34,993 bases of DNA from an uncultured Burkholderiales bacterium (GCA_903876885.1 CAIRBP010000019.1:1-34993); one strand, 5' to 3'; positions 16,721 through 26,156 are shown, numbered from the stretch's first letter. Numbers and translations are program-made. The notes: generated from the letters alone by a model not told the origin.

Positions 16721-17965
16721 TTAACGGTAAACAGGAAAACGTTTGGTAAGGGCATGTACCTTTAGTTTTACGGCTTCAATGTTGGAACTGTCTTTAGGAT
16801 TATCTAAAACATCAGCAATCAAATTAGCAGTTATTCGCGCTTCCTCTTCTTTGAAACCGCGCGTTGTCATGGCTGGAGTCCCAATACGAACGCCACTTGT
16901 AACCATTGGCTTTTCTGGGTCGTTGGGGATGGTGTTTTTATTGATGGTCATGTGAGCTTGACCAAGCACTGCCTCGGCTTCCTTGCCAGTGATTCCCTTG
17001 GAGCGTAAATCAACTAGCATCACATGGCTTTGTGTTCCACCGCTCACTATTCTTAAGCCTCTCTCAGTGAGGGTTTTTGCGATAGTGTCTGCATTGCGTA
17101 GAACTTGTTGCTGATAACTCTTAAAGCCTGGCTCGAGAGCTTCCTTGAAGGCTACAGCTTTTGCAGCGATAACGTGCATTAAAGGTCCGCCTTGTAGGCC
17201 TGGGAAAACAGCACTGTTGATTGCTTTTTCGTGTTCAGACTTCATTAAAATTATCCCGCCCCTTGGTCCTCTCAAACTTTTATGAGTGGTTGATGTAACG
17301 ATATCCGCGTGGGGTACGGGGTTGGGGTAGACACCCGCTGCAATTAGGCCTGCGTAATGAGCCATGTCCACCATGAAGATGGCACCAATTTCTTTGGCAA
17401 CTTTGGCGAAGCGTTGGAAATCTATATGTAAGCTGTAGGCGGAGGCTCCGGCAATAATTAACTTGGGCTTAGATTGTCTGGCCTTTTCCTCCATTGCATC
17501 GTAGTCAATTTCCTCTTTGGAATTTAAGCCATAGCTAACAACGTTAAACCATTTACCACTCATGTTCAGTGGCATCCCGTGAGTCAAGTGACCGCCTTCA
17601 GCCAAACTCATACCCATGATGGTTTCACCGGGTTTGACGAATGCCAAAAGTACTGCTTGGTTGGCTGAAGCGCCGCAGTGGGGTTGTACATTTGCGCAAT
17701 CAGCGCCAAAGAGTTTTTTCACTCTATCAATTGCAAGTTGTTCGGCAACATCAACAAATTCACATCCACCGTAGTACCTCTTCCCCGGATATCCTTCTGC
17801 GTACTTATTGGTTAGTTGCGAACCCTGAGCAGCCATAACAGCTGGGGAGGCATAGTTCTCGCTTGCAATGAGTTCGATGTGCTCTTCTTGACGCAGATCC
17901 TCTGCTTGAATTGCACTCCATAACTCTGGGTCTGTTTGTTCTATCAAATGATTGCGTTGATACAT
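16721..17965 (-). CDS. glyA: Serine hydroxymethyltransferase (GlyA)
   Basis: It interconverts serine and tetrahydrofolate with glycine and 5,10-methylene-THF, the main one-carbon entry point. Motifs visible are [13 protein letters not shown] (residues 31-43), [13 protein letters not shown] (55-67), the cofactor-binding [13 protein letters not shown] (199-211) and the Schiff-base lysine Lys229 in [15 protein letters not shown]. The length of 414 residues is normal. The ATG is preceded by AGGACTGAAAA; the AGGA of this ribosome-binding site is the last of three tandem AGGACT copies. It is the first gene of the long minus-strand run. Confidence 0.97.
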   Translation of the reverse strand: MYQRNHLIEQTDPELWSAIQAEDLRQEEHIELIASENYASPAVMAAQGSQLTNKYAEGYPGKRYYGGCEFVDVAEQLAIDRVKKLFGADCANVQPHCGASANQAVLLAFVKPGETIMGMSLAEGGHLTHGMPLNMSGKWFNVVSYGLNSKEEIDYDAMEEKARQSKPKLIIAGASAYSLHIDFQRFAKVAKEIGAIFMVDMAHYAGLIAAGVYPNPVPHADIVTSTTHKSLRGPRGGIILMKSEHEKAINSAVFPGLQGGPLMHVIAAKAVAFKEALEPGFKSYQQQVLRNADTIAKTLTERGLRIVSGGTQSHVMLVDLRSKGITGKEAEAVLGQAHMTINKNTIPNDPEKPMVTSGVRIGTPAMTTRGFKEEEARITANLIADVLDNPKDSSNIEAVKLKVHALTKRFPVYR

Positions 17966-18396
17966 TTTTCAGTCCTAGTCCTAGTCCTATTGGTCCGGTT
18001 GATCTGTCTTCAACACTATGAGCGCTGCTCAAGTGTTGGGCAATTAACCAAAGTTTCATTGATGAGGTGGTCTTGCCCAGACGAACGGCAAAACCTTGAA
18101 TAATGTGCGTAAATTTACACTCCCCCGTGGTGTTTTTAAAAACTTGCAACTTTTGTTGTTCTCAACTGGGTTGATTTAACAAGTTGGGGAGCAGGTTAAT
18201 TAAAGTCCACGTCTGCTTAAGTCAAGAAGTGGGCACTTACAACGCACTTGTATACGTTGGTGCTCACAGACCCTCAGCGCATCGTCAGTCGTGTAAACCC
18301 TGTAGTTTAACCGTTTTGGTAAAGAAACCCTGGACTAAATTGGGGTATTGATGAAAGCTGGTATTTGGGGCGGCGCAAGCTTGCAACAAGGCTTAC
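17966..18396. other. 431-nt gap upstream of glyA (leader and promoter region)
   Basis: The stretch separates the end of the lytic transglycosylase gene from glyA, both on the minus strand. It holds the AGGACT triplet repeat by the glyA start, a perfect 12-bp palindrome GTTTTTAAAAAC (18132-18143) and an A/T palindrome GTAAATTTAC (18109-18118), which may be regulator sites. I could not recognise a known riboswitch. A reverse frame (18149 into glyA) is open but lies out of frame with glyA and looks like chance. Confidence 0.4.
17971..17988 (-). repeat. Three tandem AGGACT units overlapping the glyA ribosome-binding site
   Basis: On the minus strand AGGACT occurs three times in a row, 6-nt period, ending 5 nt before the glyA ATG. 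Each unit carries AGGA, a Shine-Dalgarno core; only the last is at the right distance (7 nt) from the start. Replication slippage could add or remove units. Confidence 0.8.
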
Positions 18397-19221
18397 TCAA
18401 TCATCATTGTTTTTAGTGAAGCTAGCGAGCTTTTGAGCCTTTTCCCATAAGGTCTCTAAACCACCGGTTGCTGTTTCAATAGTCGTTACTGGCTCGGTGG
18501 GAACTTTTCCACCTTTTGCTACTTGAGTTAGTCGCGAGCGCTCGCTGAGAACTTTGGCTGCGTAGACTTTTCCGTCCTCAATTTGCTCCGCGCCCACATA
18601 TAGCCTGAGCCCTCCGTCGACAGAGCCTGCTCGTGAGATGCAGTCTTTCAAGACGTTAACGCCAACTCGTAAATTAGCTACAGGATCAAATGCAGCAAGC
18701 TTGCCACCAAAGCCGTCGTATTTTTCAGAGTGAACTTTCGTCATCACTTGCATTAAACCTTGGGCCCCAACAGAGCTTTGAGCAAATGGATTAAAGCCCG
18801 ACTCAATAGCCATAACGGCAAGTATTAAAGTTGGATCTAAATTATTTTTTGGGCCGACCTCATAAGCCTCAGCAACTAAAGCACTTAAAGGCTCCGGGGC
18901 AACGTGATATTTTTTACTGAGCCAATAAGCCAAATTAGCTTGTTGTTTGGGAAGGTCCCTTGGGTCCGCAGCAGTGGCGCGGTCGACCGCGTCTGCATCC
19001 GTTGATATGCCGGTTTCATCTTCTTGTTGCTGTTGCAGCCACCCCAGCAAAAGTGTTTCACTTTGAACCCTTAAATCAGGTTTTATTGATAAAGCTAAAC
19101 AGGATGAAAAAACAACAAGTCCGACCAAAGCAAGTCCGTTGTGCGTGATTGCCAAGAAACCTTGGGTTACATCACTTGTAAAGGTTGTTAGGCCGTATCT
19201 AAATTGTTGAAAAGCCGTCAA
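18397..19221 (-). CDS. Membrane-anchored lytic murein transglycosylase (SLT domain)
   Basis: It is predicted to cleave peptidoglycan glycan strands non-hydrolytically. A hydrophobic segment (ALVGLVVFSSCLALSI) close to the N-terminus would anchor it in the inner membrane. The catalytic region shows LAVMAIESGFNPFAQSS with the Glu of the ES motif, then VGAQGLMQVM (the GLMQ motif) and a later YVGAEQ in place of the common YNxG. The start is chosen by the ribosome-binding site: AAGGAG (19234-19229) is 7 nt from TTG 19221 but only 1 nt from the in-frame TTG 19227, so the downstream TTG is favoured. It is a single gene with 431 nt after it before glyA. Which transglycosylase subgroup it belongs to is unclear. 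Confidence 0.87.
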   Translation of the reverse strand: MTAFQQFRYGLTTFTSDVTQGFLAITHNGLALVGLVVFSSCLALSIKPDLRVQSETLLLGWLQQQQEDETGISTDADAVDRATAADPRDLPKQQANLAYWLSKKYHVAPEPLSALVAEAYEVGPKNNLDPTLILAVMAIESGFNPFAQSSVGAQGLMQVMTKVHSEKYDGFGGKLAAFDPVANLRVGVNVLKDCISRAGSVDGGLRLYVGAEQIEDGKVYAAKVLSERSRLTQVAKGGKVPTEPVTTIETATGGLETLWEKAQKLASFTKNNDD

Positions 19222-19775
19222 ATTCAATCTCCTTAATGGGCTGACTCGGAATCTTCGAACAAATAATTGCTCAAAGAAGTGTCGCTAAACAGATGATGCA
19301 TGCTCCAAAAAAATGAGCTTTAATCTAAATCATCCACAAGTGGTGCTGCTGTAGTTTTGGGTGTGCAGGACGCGACTTGCTAAAAGCGAGGGCTTGTCTG
19401 ATTTCTTTTACAGTGCCCGTTCTAACGTTGGTTGCGTATTTTAAGGGTTTGAGACGTTTATTGCAATGTTTTCAATAGGTTACGCTCTCTAAAGGGAGTG
19501 GTAAAATTCTTATCGTTCAAATGTGTGAATGATTAAGAATTAACAATGACAGGTTATGCAACCTATTACGTTGCCTATTTAGTCCCGAATTAATTGTTTT
19601 TTCTACCGCCATTGAAATATTTAACTTCAACCCTTATTTTATTTAACTTGTAATTGTTAAGGTAATAACAAAATTAGTGGCTAAATTAACGACTTGTGTG
19701 TCTGTTATTTAGCAACTCACTTCTTTTAGTTAACAAATACAACGAAAATACGTTCTCTTTTTTTAAGCAATTACT
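19222..19775. other. About 550-nt AT-rich gap between divergent transglycosylase and DUF349 genes
   Basis: No gene is supported. It must carry the promoters of both divergent genes. Noted inside are an imperfect long hairpin (19506-19540), a smaller hairpin AGGTT-ATGC-AACCT (19551-19564), and a 15-codon tyrosine-rich frame (19546-19593). TAAAAT at 19502-19507 is a possible -10 for the DUF349 transcript. Confidence 0.4.
19506..19540. other. Long imperfect inverted repeat
   Basis: The left arm ATTCTTATCGTTCA (19506-19519) pairs with the right arm TGAATGATTAAGAAT (19526-19540) apart from one bulge and one mismatch, around a 6-nt loop. It lies about 235 nt upstream of the DUF349 gene start and is not followed by a T-run, so an operator or RNA structure is more likely than a terminator. 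Confidence 0.5.
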
Positions 19776-22700
19776 GTGACTGCACAATCCGAACACTCCG
19801 CTGACCCAACCGCAATTGACCGTTTAACAGGAGGTGCTCTAACTGCATCTACTGCACAGGCAAGGATTCAACTAATTAAAGTTTGGTTGGAGTCAACCCC
19901 TGCGCCGAGTTATGAGCAACTAAATGATGTATTTAAACTCTTGAGTGCAAAGGACAAGGGTGCTGCGAGGCCGGTTCGTGAAGCCATGGATGAGATCAAG
20001 AAAGCTCAGAGCCAAGAGGCATTAACTGCACTATGGGCTGACAAAGCCAATGAACTATTGAGTAGTAATAAACTTAATATTGCGGATGCAATGGCTTGGC
20101 AAAGAGACGCGGCAAAAGAAGGTGCCCCAATCTCCAAGGAACCACTCTCAAGTTTGAGGGGTGCTCTCGCGGATAGAGTTAAAACGATAGAAGATTTGCA
20201 ACACCGCGCGCAGGTTCAGCGCGAAGCTGCAGTGCTCCTTGCCCAGCGCATTGAGGTACTCTCCACCAAATACTGGGAAGAGGCTCAATCTCTTGAGGGG
20301 ACACTTTCTAGTGACGTCCAGCGTTGGAGCACAGAGCATAGTGATTTGTTAAGTCAAAAAGATTGGTCAAGTGTTGATCCTAAATATACGCCTGCGCTTC
20401 AAACTAGCGCAGAGCATTTAAAACTTGTATGGGAAGCGTTTAGTGCTGCTTTAAAACAAGCTGCGCTTAGTGCCCTAGATCCTACTCAAGCTTTACCCGC
20501 TGTGCCTGCATGGGCCGATCAAATTAAACAAAAGCGCGCAGACACAGGTTCTGCAGACGAGAACGCCAAGCCTGGACAACAGCCCCAACCCAAGAAAAAG
20601 GTGGATATTGATCCCGCCGTCAAAGCGCAGGCCAAGCAAGTCATGCAAGACTCTATGGGTGTTCTTGAGAAAGAGCTTGCCCAGGGGCACGGAAAAGCCA
20701 GCGCCGGAGCGGCTTCAAATTTAAGGCAAGCCCTTAAAGAGTACGGTCAAATAATTGATCAACGCATAGAGCGACATGCGCAAAGTTTGTTGCTCGCTGC
20801 GGGTGAGTTGGAGGGTTGGCAACGCTGGAGAGCGGATCAGATACGCAACGAATTAGTAGCAAAAGCAGAAGGGCTTTTAGAGCGCGTTAAACCAAGGGTT
20901 GAAATTAAGGGCTCAAAGCCAAACCAGAAAAAAACAGCTCAATCCAAAAACCAATCTGACTCTGGAGAGCCTTCCAAATCTCAAGCTCCAGATGCGGCCT
21001 CGCAATTCTCTGCTGCCGGTGAGGCTCACATTATTGAAGCTCAAATTAGTGAAGCTACCCATCAAGACTCTCAAATTGTGTCCCCAGAGTCCAAGCCAGT
21101 AGCCCCAGACCTTCCAATCTCAGGTTCGGCTGAAGCTTTAGTAAGCACAGTGCAGCAACCTGAGGTACCCAATCAGACTGTGGAGACTTCTGATTCAGTT
21201 ACTGCAGCAAGTGGGGATACGAAAAATAAGCCTAACCCTGATTTTGTGCCGACTATGGGTCCACGAAAGTTGCAGGAGACACTTCGTAAACTTCGCGAAG
21301 ATTGGAAAGCAACTGATCAGGGGGGAATGCCGAACCACGCTCTTTGGAAGCGATTTGATAATGCGTGTAATTTAGCTTATCCCTTTGTTCACGAATGGTT
21401 GCAACAAACAAGAGCCCAGTCGCAGGCCCACAAAGCACAGCGAATGGAACTCATTGCTGAGGTAAAGGCTTGGGCTGAACTTCATAGTAAGGGTCCAGAT
21501 TGGAGAGTTGTTCAAAGACAGTTACATGATTTTTCTGAAAGATGGCGAGCATGTGGGCATGTCAGCGAGAAGGTATTTGCTGAACTCCAAGTCCTTTGGA
21601 AAGAGGCTATTCACAATGCTCATTTACCGATTGAAACTTTACAAAACGAAAGTATTGCAAGGCGTAAAGCTCTTATAGCGGAGTCTAAAGTTCTTGGAGC
21701 TCAAGCTACCCTTAAGATCGAGCCTATAAAAGCACTTCAACAGCGCTGGCAAGATGAGTCTCATGTCGTTCCGATTGATAGAAAATTAGCCCAAAGACTT
21801 TGGGATGATTTTAAAAAGCCGCTTGATGAGGCCTTCCAACGCAAGAGTGCTGAGCGCGCTCAAGTGGCCCAATCAATGAGTGCTCATGACGAATTGGTTC
21901 TTAATGCATCTAAGGCCCTTGAACAAGCGATTAAAGAGGCAGATGCCACCAAGATTAAAGCTGCAATGCAGCATTTGCATGAGGTCTCATTACACGGCGA
22001 ATCAATTGTCAAAGCTCAACCAACGCCCAGTATTACTGGTGCGGTTGTGAGTGGCTCAGATACTGCACTTACTGAACACACAGAAAAAACACCCGAACTC
22101 TCAAGCCATTCAGAAGTCACTCAACCCCAAGGCTTAGTTGTTGAGGAGGCACAAGCAGATGTTGGTGGTCAAGGAGCGGTGACGGCAGATGGTGCCTCAC
22201 CTGAAGCTCCAAGCACAACCGAAACATATGAATCTAGCGAAGGCGCTGAAGTGAACGAAGCGTCCGTAATCTCTGAAGCGCAAGTTTCACCTGCTTCCTC
22301 CGTTGCCCCAGTTGCTCCTAAACCGCCTAAAGCCGTTGTTGCCGTTCGCGGCGATGACCGACCCGGAGCCAATCGCTCGGATGCCCGTTCTGTGCAAGAC
22401 TCCCGAGGTCGCCCCGGGTCTGGCCCTGGTTCATCAAGAGGGGGCAAAGACCAACGAGATTCTCGTGGTCCTAGGGACTCTAAGCCAACTGGAGCCAGTA
22501 GAACAGGTCAATTTGGTCAAGCTAGAGACTTCAAGGACTCTAGGGACGGAAGAGACTCTAGAGAGCCTCGTGGTCCACGCCTGGGAGATGCTGCATTTAG
22601 AGCTCAGCGTCAGGCACTTGAAGCTGCAGAAATTGCAATGCGCAAGTTAGCCGCACAAGCGCATGGTCAAACACTCACTAACCTAATGAGCGCTTGGAAA

Positions 22701-23033
22701 GATAAAAATCCAGAACTAGTTCCTGCGCTAAAGGAGTTGGGTTCGCGCATTAATGCAAATCAAAGACTGAGCTGGACTAAGGCAATTCAAACGGGAGCGG
22801 ATAAATTAAACCAGGAGGCTTTACTTCGTCTTGAGATGGCTGCGAATGCACCTACACCTGCTAGCGATCTTCAAGCTCGCAGAGACTTGCAACTTAAGCT
22901 TTTGACCAAAAGAAATGATCCATCCCCTGCGCAAACTTGGGCAGAAGACGCTGCGGGAGTGTTTGCAGGCCCTTATGATGCAGACGTAGCAACTCGGCTT
23001 CAAACAGTGCTTAAGACTATGCTTAAGCACTAA
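19776..23033 (+). CDS. DUF349 domain-containing protein, 1085 residues
   Basis: This is a large soluble, helical, highly charged protein of unknown function. DUF349-type repeats are visible in the middle: about residues 500-545 (LQETLRKLREDWKATDQ, then ALWKRFDNACN), 575-620 (DWRVVQRQLHDFSERWRACG, VFAELQVLWKEAI) and 640-695 (IKALQQRWQDES, LAQRLWDDFKKPLDEAF). The segment about 855-940 is low complexity and rich in Ser, Arg, Asp and Gly (for example KDSRDGRDSREPRGPR), typical of RNA-binding or disordered tails. A helical end follows (MRKLAAQAHGQTL). It starts with GTG at 19776; no strong ribosome-binding site is seen. Family knowledge does not give a biochemical role. It converges with lpxH, whose stop is 13 nt away. 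Confidence 0.9.
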   Translation: MTAQSEHSADPTAIDRLTGGALTASTAQARIQLIKVWLESTPAPSYEQLNDVFKLLSAKDKGAARPVREAMDEIKKAQSQEALTALWADKANELLSSNKLNIADAMAWQRDAAKEGAPISKEPLSSLRGALADRVKTIEDLQHRAQVQREAAVLLAQRIEVLSTKYWEEAQSLEGTLSSDVQRWSTEHSDLLSQKDWSSVDPKYTPALQTSAEHLKLVWEAFSAALKQAALSALDPTQALPAVPAWADQIKQKRADTGSADENAKPGQQPQPKKKVDIDPAVKAQAKQVMQDSMGVLEKELAQGHGKASAGAASNLRQALKEYGQIIDQRIERHAQSLLLAAGELEGWQRWRADQIRNELVAKAEGLLERVKPRVEIKGSKPNQKKTAQSKNQSDSGEPSKSQAPDAASQFSAAGEAHIIEAQISEATHQDSQIVSPESKPVAPDLPISGSAEALVSTVQQPEVPNQTVETSDSVTAASGDTKNKPNPDFVPTMGPRKLQETLRKLREDWKATDQGGMPNHALWKRFDNACNLAYPFVHEWLQQTRAQSQAHKAQRMELIAEVKAWAELHSKGPDWRVVQRQLHDFSERWRACGHVSEKVFAELQVLWKEAIHNAHLPIETLQNESIARRKALIAESKVLGAQATLKIEPIKALQQRWQDESHVVPIDRKLAQRLWDDFKKPLDEAFQRKSAERAQVAQSMSAHDELVLNASKALEQAIKEADATKIKAAMQHLHEVSLHGESIVKAQPTPSITGAVVSGSDTALTEHTEKTPELSSHSEVTQPQGLVVEEAQADVGGQGAVTADGASPEAPSTTETYESSEGAEVNEASVISEAQVSPASSVAPVAPKPPKAVVAVRGDDRPGANRSDARSVQDSRGRPGSGPGSSRGGKDQRDSRGPRDSKPTGASRTGQFGQARDFKDSRDGRDSREPRGPRLGDAAFRAQRQALEAAEIAMRKLAAQAHGQTLTNLMSAWKDKNPELVPALKELGSRINANQRLSWTKAIQTGADKLNQEALLRLEMAANAPTPASDLQARRDLQLKLLTKRNDPSPAQTWAEDAAGVFAGPYDADVATRLQTVLKTMLKH

Positions 23034-23046
23034 TGTTGCTTATGAT

Positions 23047-23871
23047 TTAGAGCTTGTGACGGCTTAATTGGCCGTTCTCTAAACGCAGTGCTTCTAAACG
23101 AGGCGGCGATGAAGAGGCGTCCCAGTCACTCAGTACGATTCTTCGCTTATTATTCCTGAGCGGGTACTCGCCAGGTCGATGGGTATGACCGTGTATGAGC
23201 GTATCGCATTGAAAGGACTCAAGAACTGTATTTGCAGATTCTGCATCTACATCGTGCAAGCCCATAAACTGATTTGCTTGAAAGCCTTGGGTTTCTTGAC
23301 CCGACTTTGAAGCTTCAAACGCTTTACGGTACTTTGCTTTTTCTTCTTCACTTTTTAAGCGCATCGCCTTTGCAATTGCCAACCGCTCCTCTAAAGGCTT
23401 AGACAGGAATTGTGATTGCCAACGCTCGTCTCTAACCATTTCTCTAAATTTAAGATACTCCACATCAGATAAGCACATTGCGTCGCCGTGGCTTAGTACG
23501 AAGGACTTGCCCTGAGCCCTTAATAGACAGGGGTCTGAGAGTTCTTGCATATGAGCAGATTTGAGTGCCTTTTCTTTTAACAAAAAGTCACGGTTTCCCG
23601 CCATGAAATAAATGGATATCCGCGAGGACTGCTCATTGAGAACTTGTATGCATCTGTTCTCAAACTCTGCGTGAGCAGATTCTAAAAAGTCATCGCCTGC
23701 CCAGACCTCAAAGAAGTCGCCCAATATAAATAGGTGAGATGCAGGGGTTGAGCGCATGTACTGAGCCCAAGCATTAAAACTTGGCATCTCACTGGGTTGA
23801 AGGTGAAGATCTGAGATGAAATCAATACTCCCAACCCCGGTAATGTCGACTGCCTTTAGTATGTCAGACAT
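23047..23871 (-). CDS. lpxH: UDP-2,3-diacylglucosamine diphosphatase (LpxH)
   Basis: It converts UDP-2,3-diacylglucosamine to lipid X and UMP in lipid A synthesis, as a peripheral inner-membrane metallo-phosphoesterase. The calcineurin-like metal motifs are in order: DLHL (Asp21, His23), LGDFFEVWAGDD, AGNRDFLL, SHGDAMCLSD and LIHGHTHRPGEY. The length of 274 is somewhat longer than the E. coli enzyme (240), with an extra N-terminal segment and a Lys/Glu-rich middle. It follows the cytoplasmic cyclophilin gene by 23 nt, a pairing common in Burkholderiales. Confidence 0.95.
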   Translation of the reverse strand: MSDILKAVDITGVGSIDFISDLHLQPSEMPSFNAWAQYMRSTPASHLFILGDFFEVWAGDDFLESAHAEFENRCIQVLNEQSSRISIYFMAGNRDFLLKEKALKSAHMQELSDPCLLRAQGKSFVLSHGDAMCLSDVEYLKFREMVRDERWQSQFLSKPLEERLAIAKAMRLKSEEEKAKYRKAFEASKSGQETQGFQANQFMGLHDVDAESANTVLESFQCDTLIHGHTHRPGEYPLRNNKRRIVLSDWDASSSPPRLEALRLENGQLSRHKL

Positions 23872-23894
23872 AAGATTGTGGTCTAAGCACTCTT

Positions 23895-24401
23895 TTAAAG
23901 TACCTCAGCGCTTTCAATCACGACGTTTTGTTTAGGTACATCATCGTGGAAATTACGTCTAGTAGTTTTAACTGTATTGATCTGATCAACTATGTCCTCA
24001 CCGTCAATCACTTTGCCAAATACGGCGTAACCCCAGCCACTAGAAGTTTTGCTGGTATGGTTTAAAAAATCATTATTTGTCGTGTTGATAAAAAATTGTG
24101 CCGAAGCAGAGTGCGGATCACTGGTCCTGGCCATAGCAACAGTGTAGTGATCGTTTTCTAAGCCGTTATCTGCTTCATTTTCAATGGGGTCACCAGTTTC
24201 CCTCTCTTTCATATCCGTATCAAACCCACCGCCTTGAATCATAAAGTCCTCTATTACGCGGTGAAATATGACACCGTTATAGTGGCCACTTTCAACATAG
24301 TTTAAAAAATTAGCTACAGTTATAGGCGCGTGTTCTGCATCAAGTTCAAGTGTGATTGTGCCCATGTCTTGAATATGAAGTGCTACTTTAGGATTGCTCA
24401 T
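23895..24401 (-). CDS. ppiB: Cytoplasmic peptidyl-prolyl cis-trans isomerase (cyclophilin, PpiB)
   Basis: It accelerates proline isomerisation during folding. There is no signal peptide. The cyclophilin active site is clear: [16 protein letters not shown] (with the catalytic Arg of FHR), AMARTSDPHSASAQFFIN and WGYAVFGKVIDGEDIVDQI. The length of 168 is near E. coli PpiB (164). It starts 73 nt after the periplasmic paralogue and 23 nt before lpxH, in a probable operon. Confidence 0.95.
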   Translation of the reverse strand: MSNPKVALHIQDMGTITLELDAEHAPITVANFLNYVESGHYNGVIFHRVIEDFMIQGGGFDTDMKERETGDPIENEADNGLENDHYTVAMARTSDPHSASAQFFINTTNNDFLNHTSKTSSGWGYAVFGKVIDGEDIVDQINTVKTTRRNFHDDVPKQNVVIESAEVL

Positions 24402-24474
24402 GATGATTATTAATATAAGTTAGGGTTTGAGAAAATGGCTTGTAAATGTAGTGGGGTTAATCTATACGGCTAAT

Positions 24475-25248
24475 TTAAGGAATGATGGTAGCGGATTGAA
24501 TGGATACCATTGACTTGGGGACATCTGTTGGAAATGGGCCTCCAGATCCGGTTGGTAATATTTTTATTTTCTCAACCGTGTCCATTCCTGAAATCACCTT
24601 ACCAAAAACGGTATAGCCATATAACTGCGGAGCCTGCTCTAGTTGGGAGCGTGCAATATTTTTATAAATGCGACCATTGAACTCTATGGAGGGCACAGGG
24701 TCTCCGGGGGGAATAATAACTGGGTCAAGGTTTAAATTATCTTTGACGTTGATGAAGAACTGTGCAGTTGCAGACTGAGGATCCCCGGTTCTTGCCATTG
24801 CGATAGTGCCAACCGTATTTCTTGGTCCGCCTTGGGCTAATGCCTGTCGACCTTCGTGAACAACAGGGGCGCGAGTTTTCCGCTCGTTAAACTTAGCGTC
24901 AAACCCCCCACCTTGAATCATAAAATCGTTAATCACTCTATGAAAAATTGTGCCGTCATAGTGTTTGTCTTTAACGTATTGCAGAAAATTGGCAACTGTT
25001 TTAGGCGCTTTGTCGGGGTAGAGTTCAAGTAATATTTCGCCTTGAGAGGTTATAAACTTTACTTTTGGATATTTAGCATTTGTTTGATTTTTGAGATCTG
25101 CGTTCGCGCTTGCGTTAGTTGCGTCTAATGGCGACGCTGTTTGAGCAACGCCTTCGATGCTGAGTAATAAACTAGTCGCAATGAGCGTGCAAGAAATGAA
25201 TCTTGGTAATAATTTTGTAAAGTAACTTGATTGCATAAAGAGTTTCAT
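24475..25248 (-). CDS. ppiA: Periplasmic peptidyl-prolyl cis-trans isomerase (cyclophilin, PpiA-like)
   Basis: A secreted cyclophilin with the same active-site motifs as its neighbour: [34 protein letters not shown] and [20 protein letters not shown] signal peptide is visible (basic FTKLLPR, hydrophobic [15 protein letters not shown], likely cut near VAQTA). Compared with PpiB it has an insertion of about 25-30 residues before YGYTVFG (including [15 protein letters not shown]). Starts in frame are GTG 25254, ATG 25248 and ATG 25236; I prefer 25248, though no clear ribosome-binding site decides. It begins within 12 nt of the TPR gene stop. Confidence 0.92.
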   Translation of the reverse strand: MKLFMQSSYFTKLLPRFISCTLIATSLLLSIEGVAQTASPLDATNASANADLKNQTNAKYPKVKFITSQGEILLELYPDKAPKTVANFLQYVKDKHYDGTIFHRVINDFMIQGGGFDAKFNERKTRAPVVHEGRQALAQGGPRNTVGTIAMARTGDPQSATAQFFINVKDNLNLDPVIIPPGDPVPSIEFNGRIYKNIARSQLEQAPQLYGYTVFGKVISGMDTVEKIKILPTGSGGPFPTDVPKSMVSIQSATIIP

Positions 25249-25257
25249 GATCACTGG

Positions 25258-25929
25258 TTATCTAGGTTTCAAAGAGGGGGATACTACATCGGAGGCCGTT
25301 GCTGGTTTAGCAGTTATGGCCGGAGAAACAGTACTTGGCAGCGGGGTAAGCGCCTGAGGGCTTAGCTTTTCTAGTTTGGATTTTGCAGACTTATTATTTG
25401 GATCATTATTAACGGCATTTTGGTAATACTTAGAAGCTTCTTGTATGTACAAGTCAGCCAAGTTTTCGCTTGCTAACGAATCATTCGGATTAGCCTTTAA
25501 AGCAAGCTCAAAGTAATGTATAGCCTTGGAGTAGTCTCCTTGAGCCGCAAAGATAACGCCTAGGTTGTTATGGGGTTCGGCAAGCTCTGGGTAGTTCTCG
25601 CTAAGACTTGCGTAAAGCAACAATGCCTCGTCTCTATCTGATTGGAGTTGAGATTCGTTTAAAATTTTTGCTTTCCAAAAAAGCATTTGAGGATCGTTTG
25701 GATTTGTCTTTATATAGTTATTAATAAAAGTCAAAGCTTCTTTTTTCTTATTTTCTTTAATGAGTTGTGTTACCTGCATGTGAGGAGTTGGCACCAAGCG
25801 GACGAATTGGGTCTGTCCGAAACTCACTAAAGGGTAGGGAGTAAGTAGTATTCCAAAAAAGATCGCCCCTAATCCGCTCAACCGTTTTAGGGAGCTAACT
25901 ATAGATGAGTTTGATAAAGTATTTTTCAA
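25258..25929 (-). CDS. Secreted tetratricopeptide repeat (TPR) protein
   Basis: The 223-residue protein has a signal-peptide-like N-terminus (LGAIFFGILLTPYPLVSFG), then TPR units from about residue 50 to 190: KKKEALTFINNYIKTNPND, PHNNLGVIFAAQGDYSKAI with HYFELALKANPND, and SKYYQNAVNNDPNNKSAK. The tail is Pro/Ala/Ser-rich (LTPLPSTVSPA). TPRs mediate protein contacts; the partner is unknown. Its place directly before the two cyclophilins suggests a role in envelope protein folding or assembly, which is inference only. It lies at the head of the run TPR-ppiA-ppiB-lpxH. Confidence 0.85.
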   Translation of the reverse strand: MKNTLSNSSIVSSLKRLSGLGAIFFGILLTPYPLVSFGQTQFVRLVPTPHMQVTQLIKENKKKEALTFINNYIKTNPNDPQMLFWKAKILNESQLQSDRDEALLLYASLSENYPELAEPHNNLGVIFAAQGDYSKAIHYFELALKANPNDSLASENLADLYIQEASKYYQNAVNNDPNNKSAKSKLEKLSPQALTPLPSTVSPAITAKPATASDVVSPSLKPR

Positions 25930-26156
25930 TTTAAGTATGCATCGGCAAAGATGAGCTTGAAGAGATGGTCGATGCTTAGGAGCGGGAAAATCAAATCATG
26001 TGGATAAACCCAAGGAGCTTAAAAACTATTGCACAAAGAGTTGCCGAGCATGAAACAAAGCCTCTAAATTCTAACTGCAAATTTTTAATTGCGAATTTCA
26101 AAGTTCCAACTTCTACCTTTAAGGACAAATCACCAATCTCTAATTACCAAGGTATA

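Noticed and set aside
17805-18149. Reverse-strand open frame of 114 codons upstream of and overlapping glyA
   Set aside because: Its second half is glyA read in the wrong frame, and the first half has no family features or good start site.
26033-26156. AT-rich repetitive-looking stretch as an insertion-element end
   Set aside because: No terminal inverted repeats, target duplication or transposase fragment could be found.
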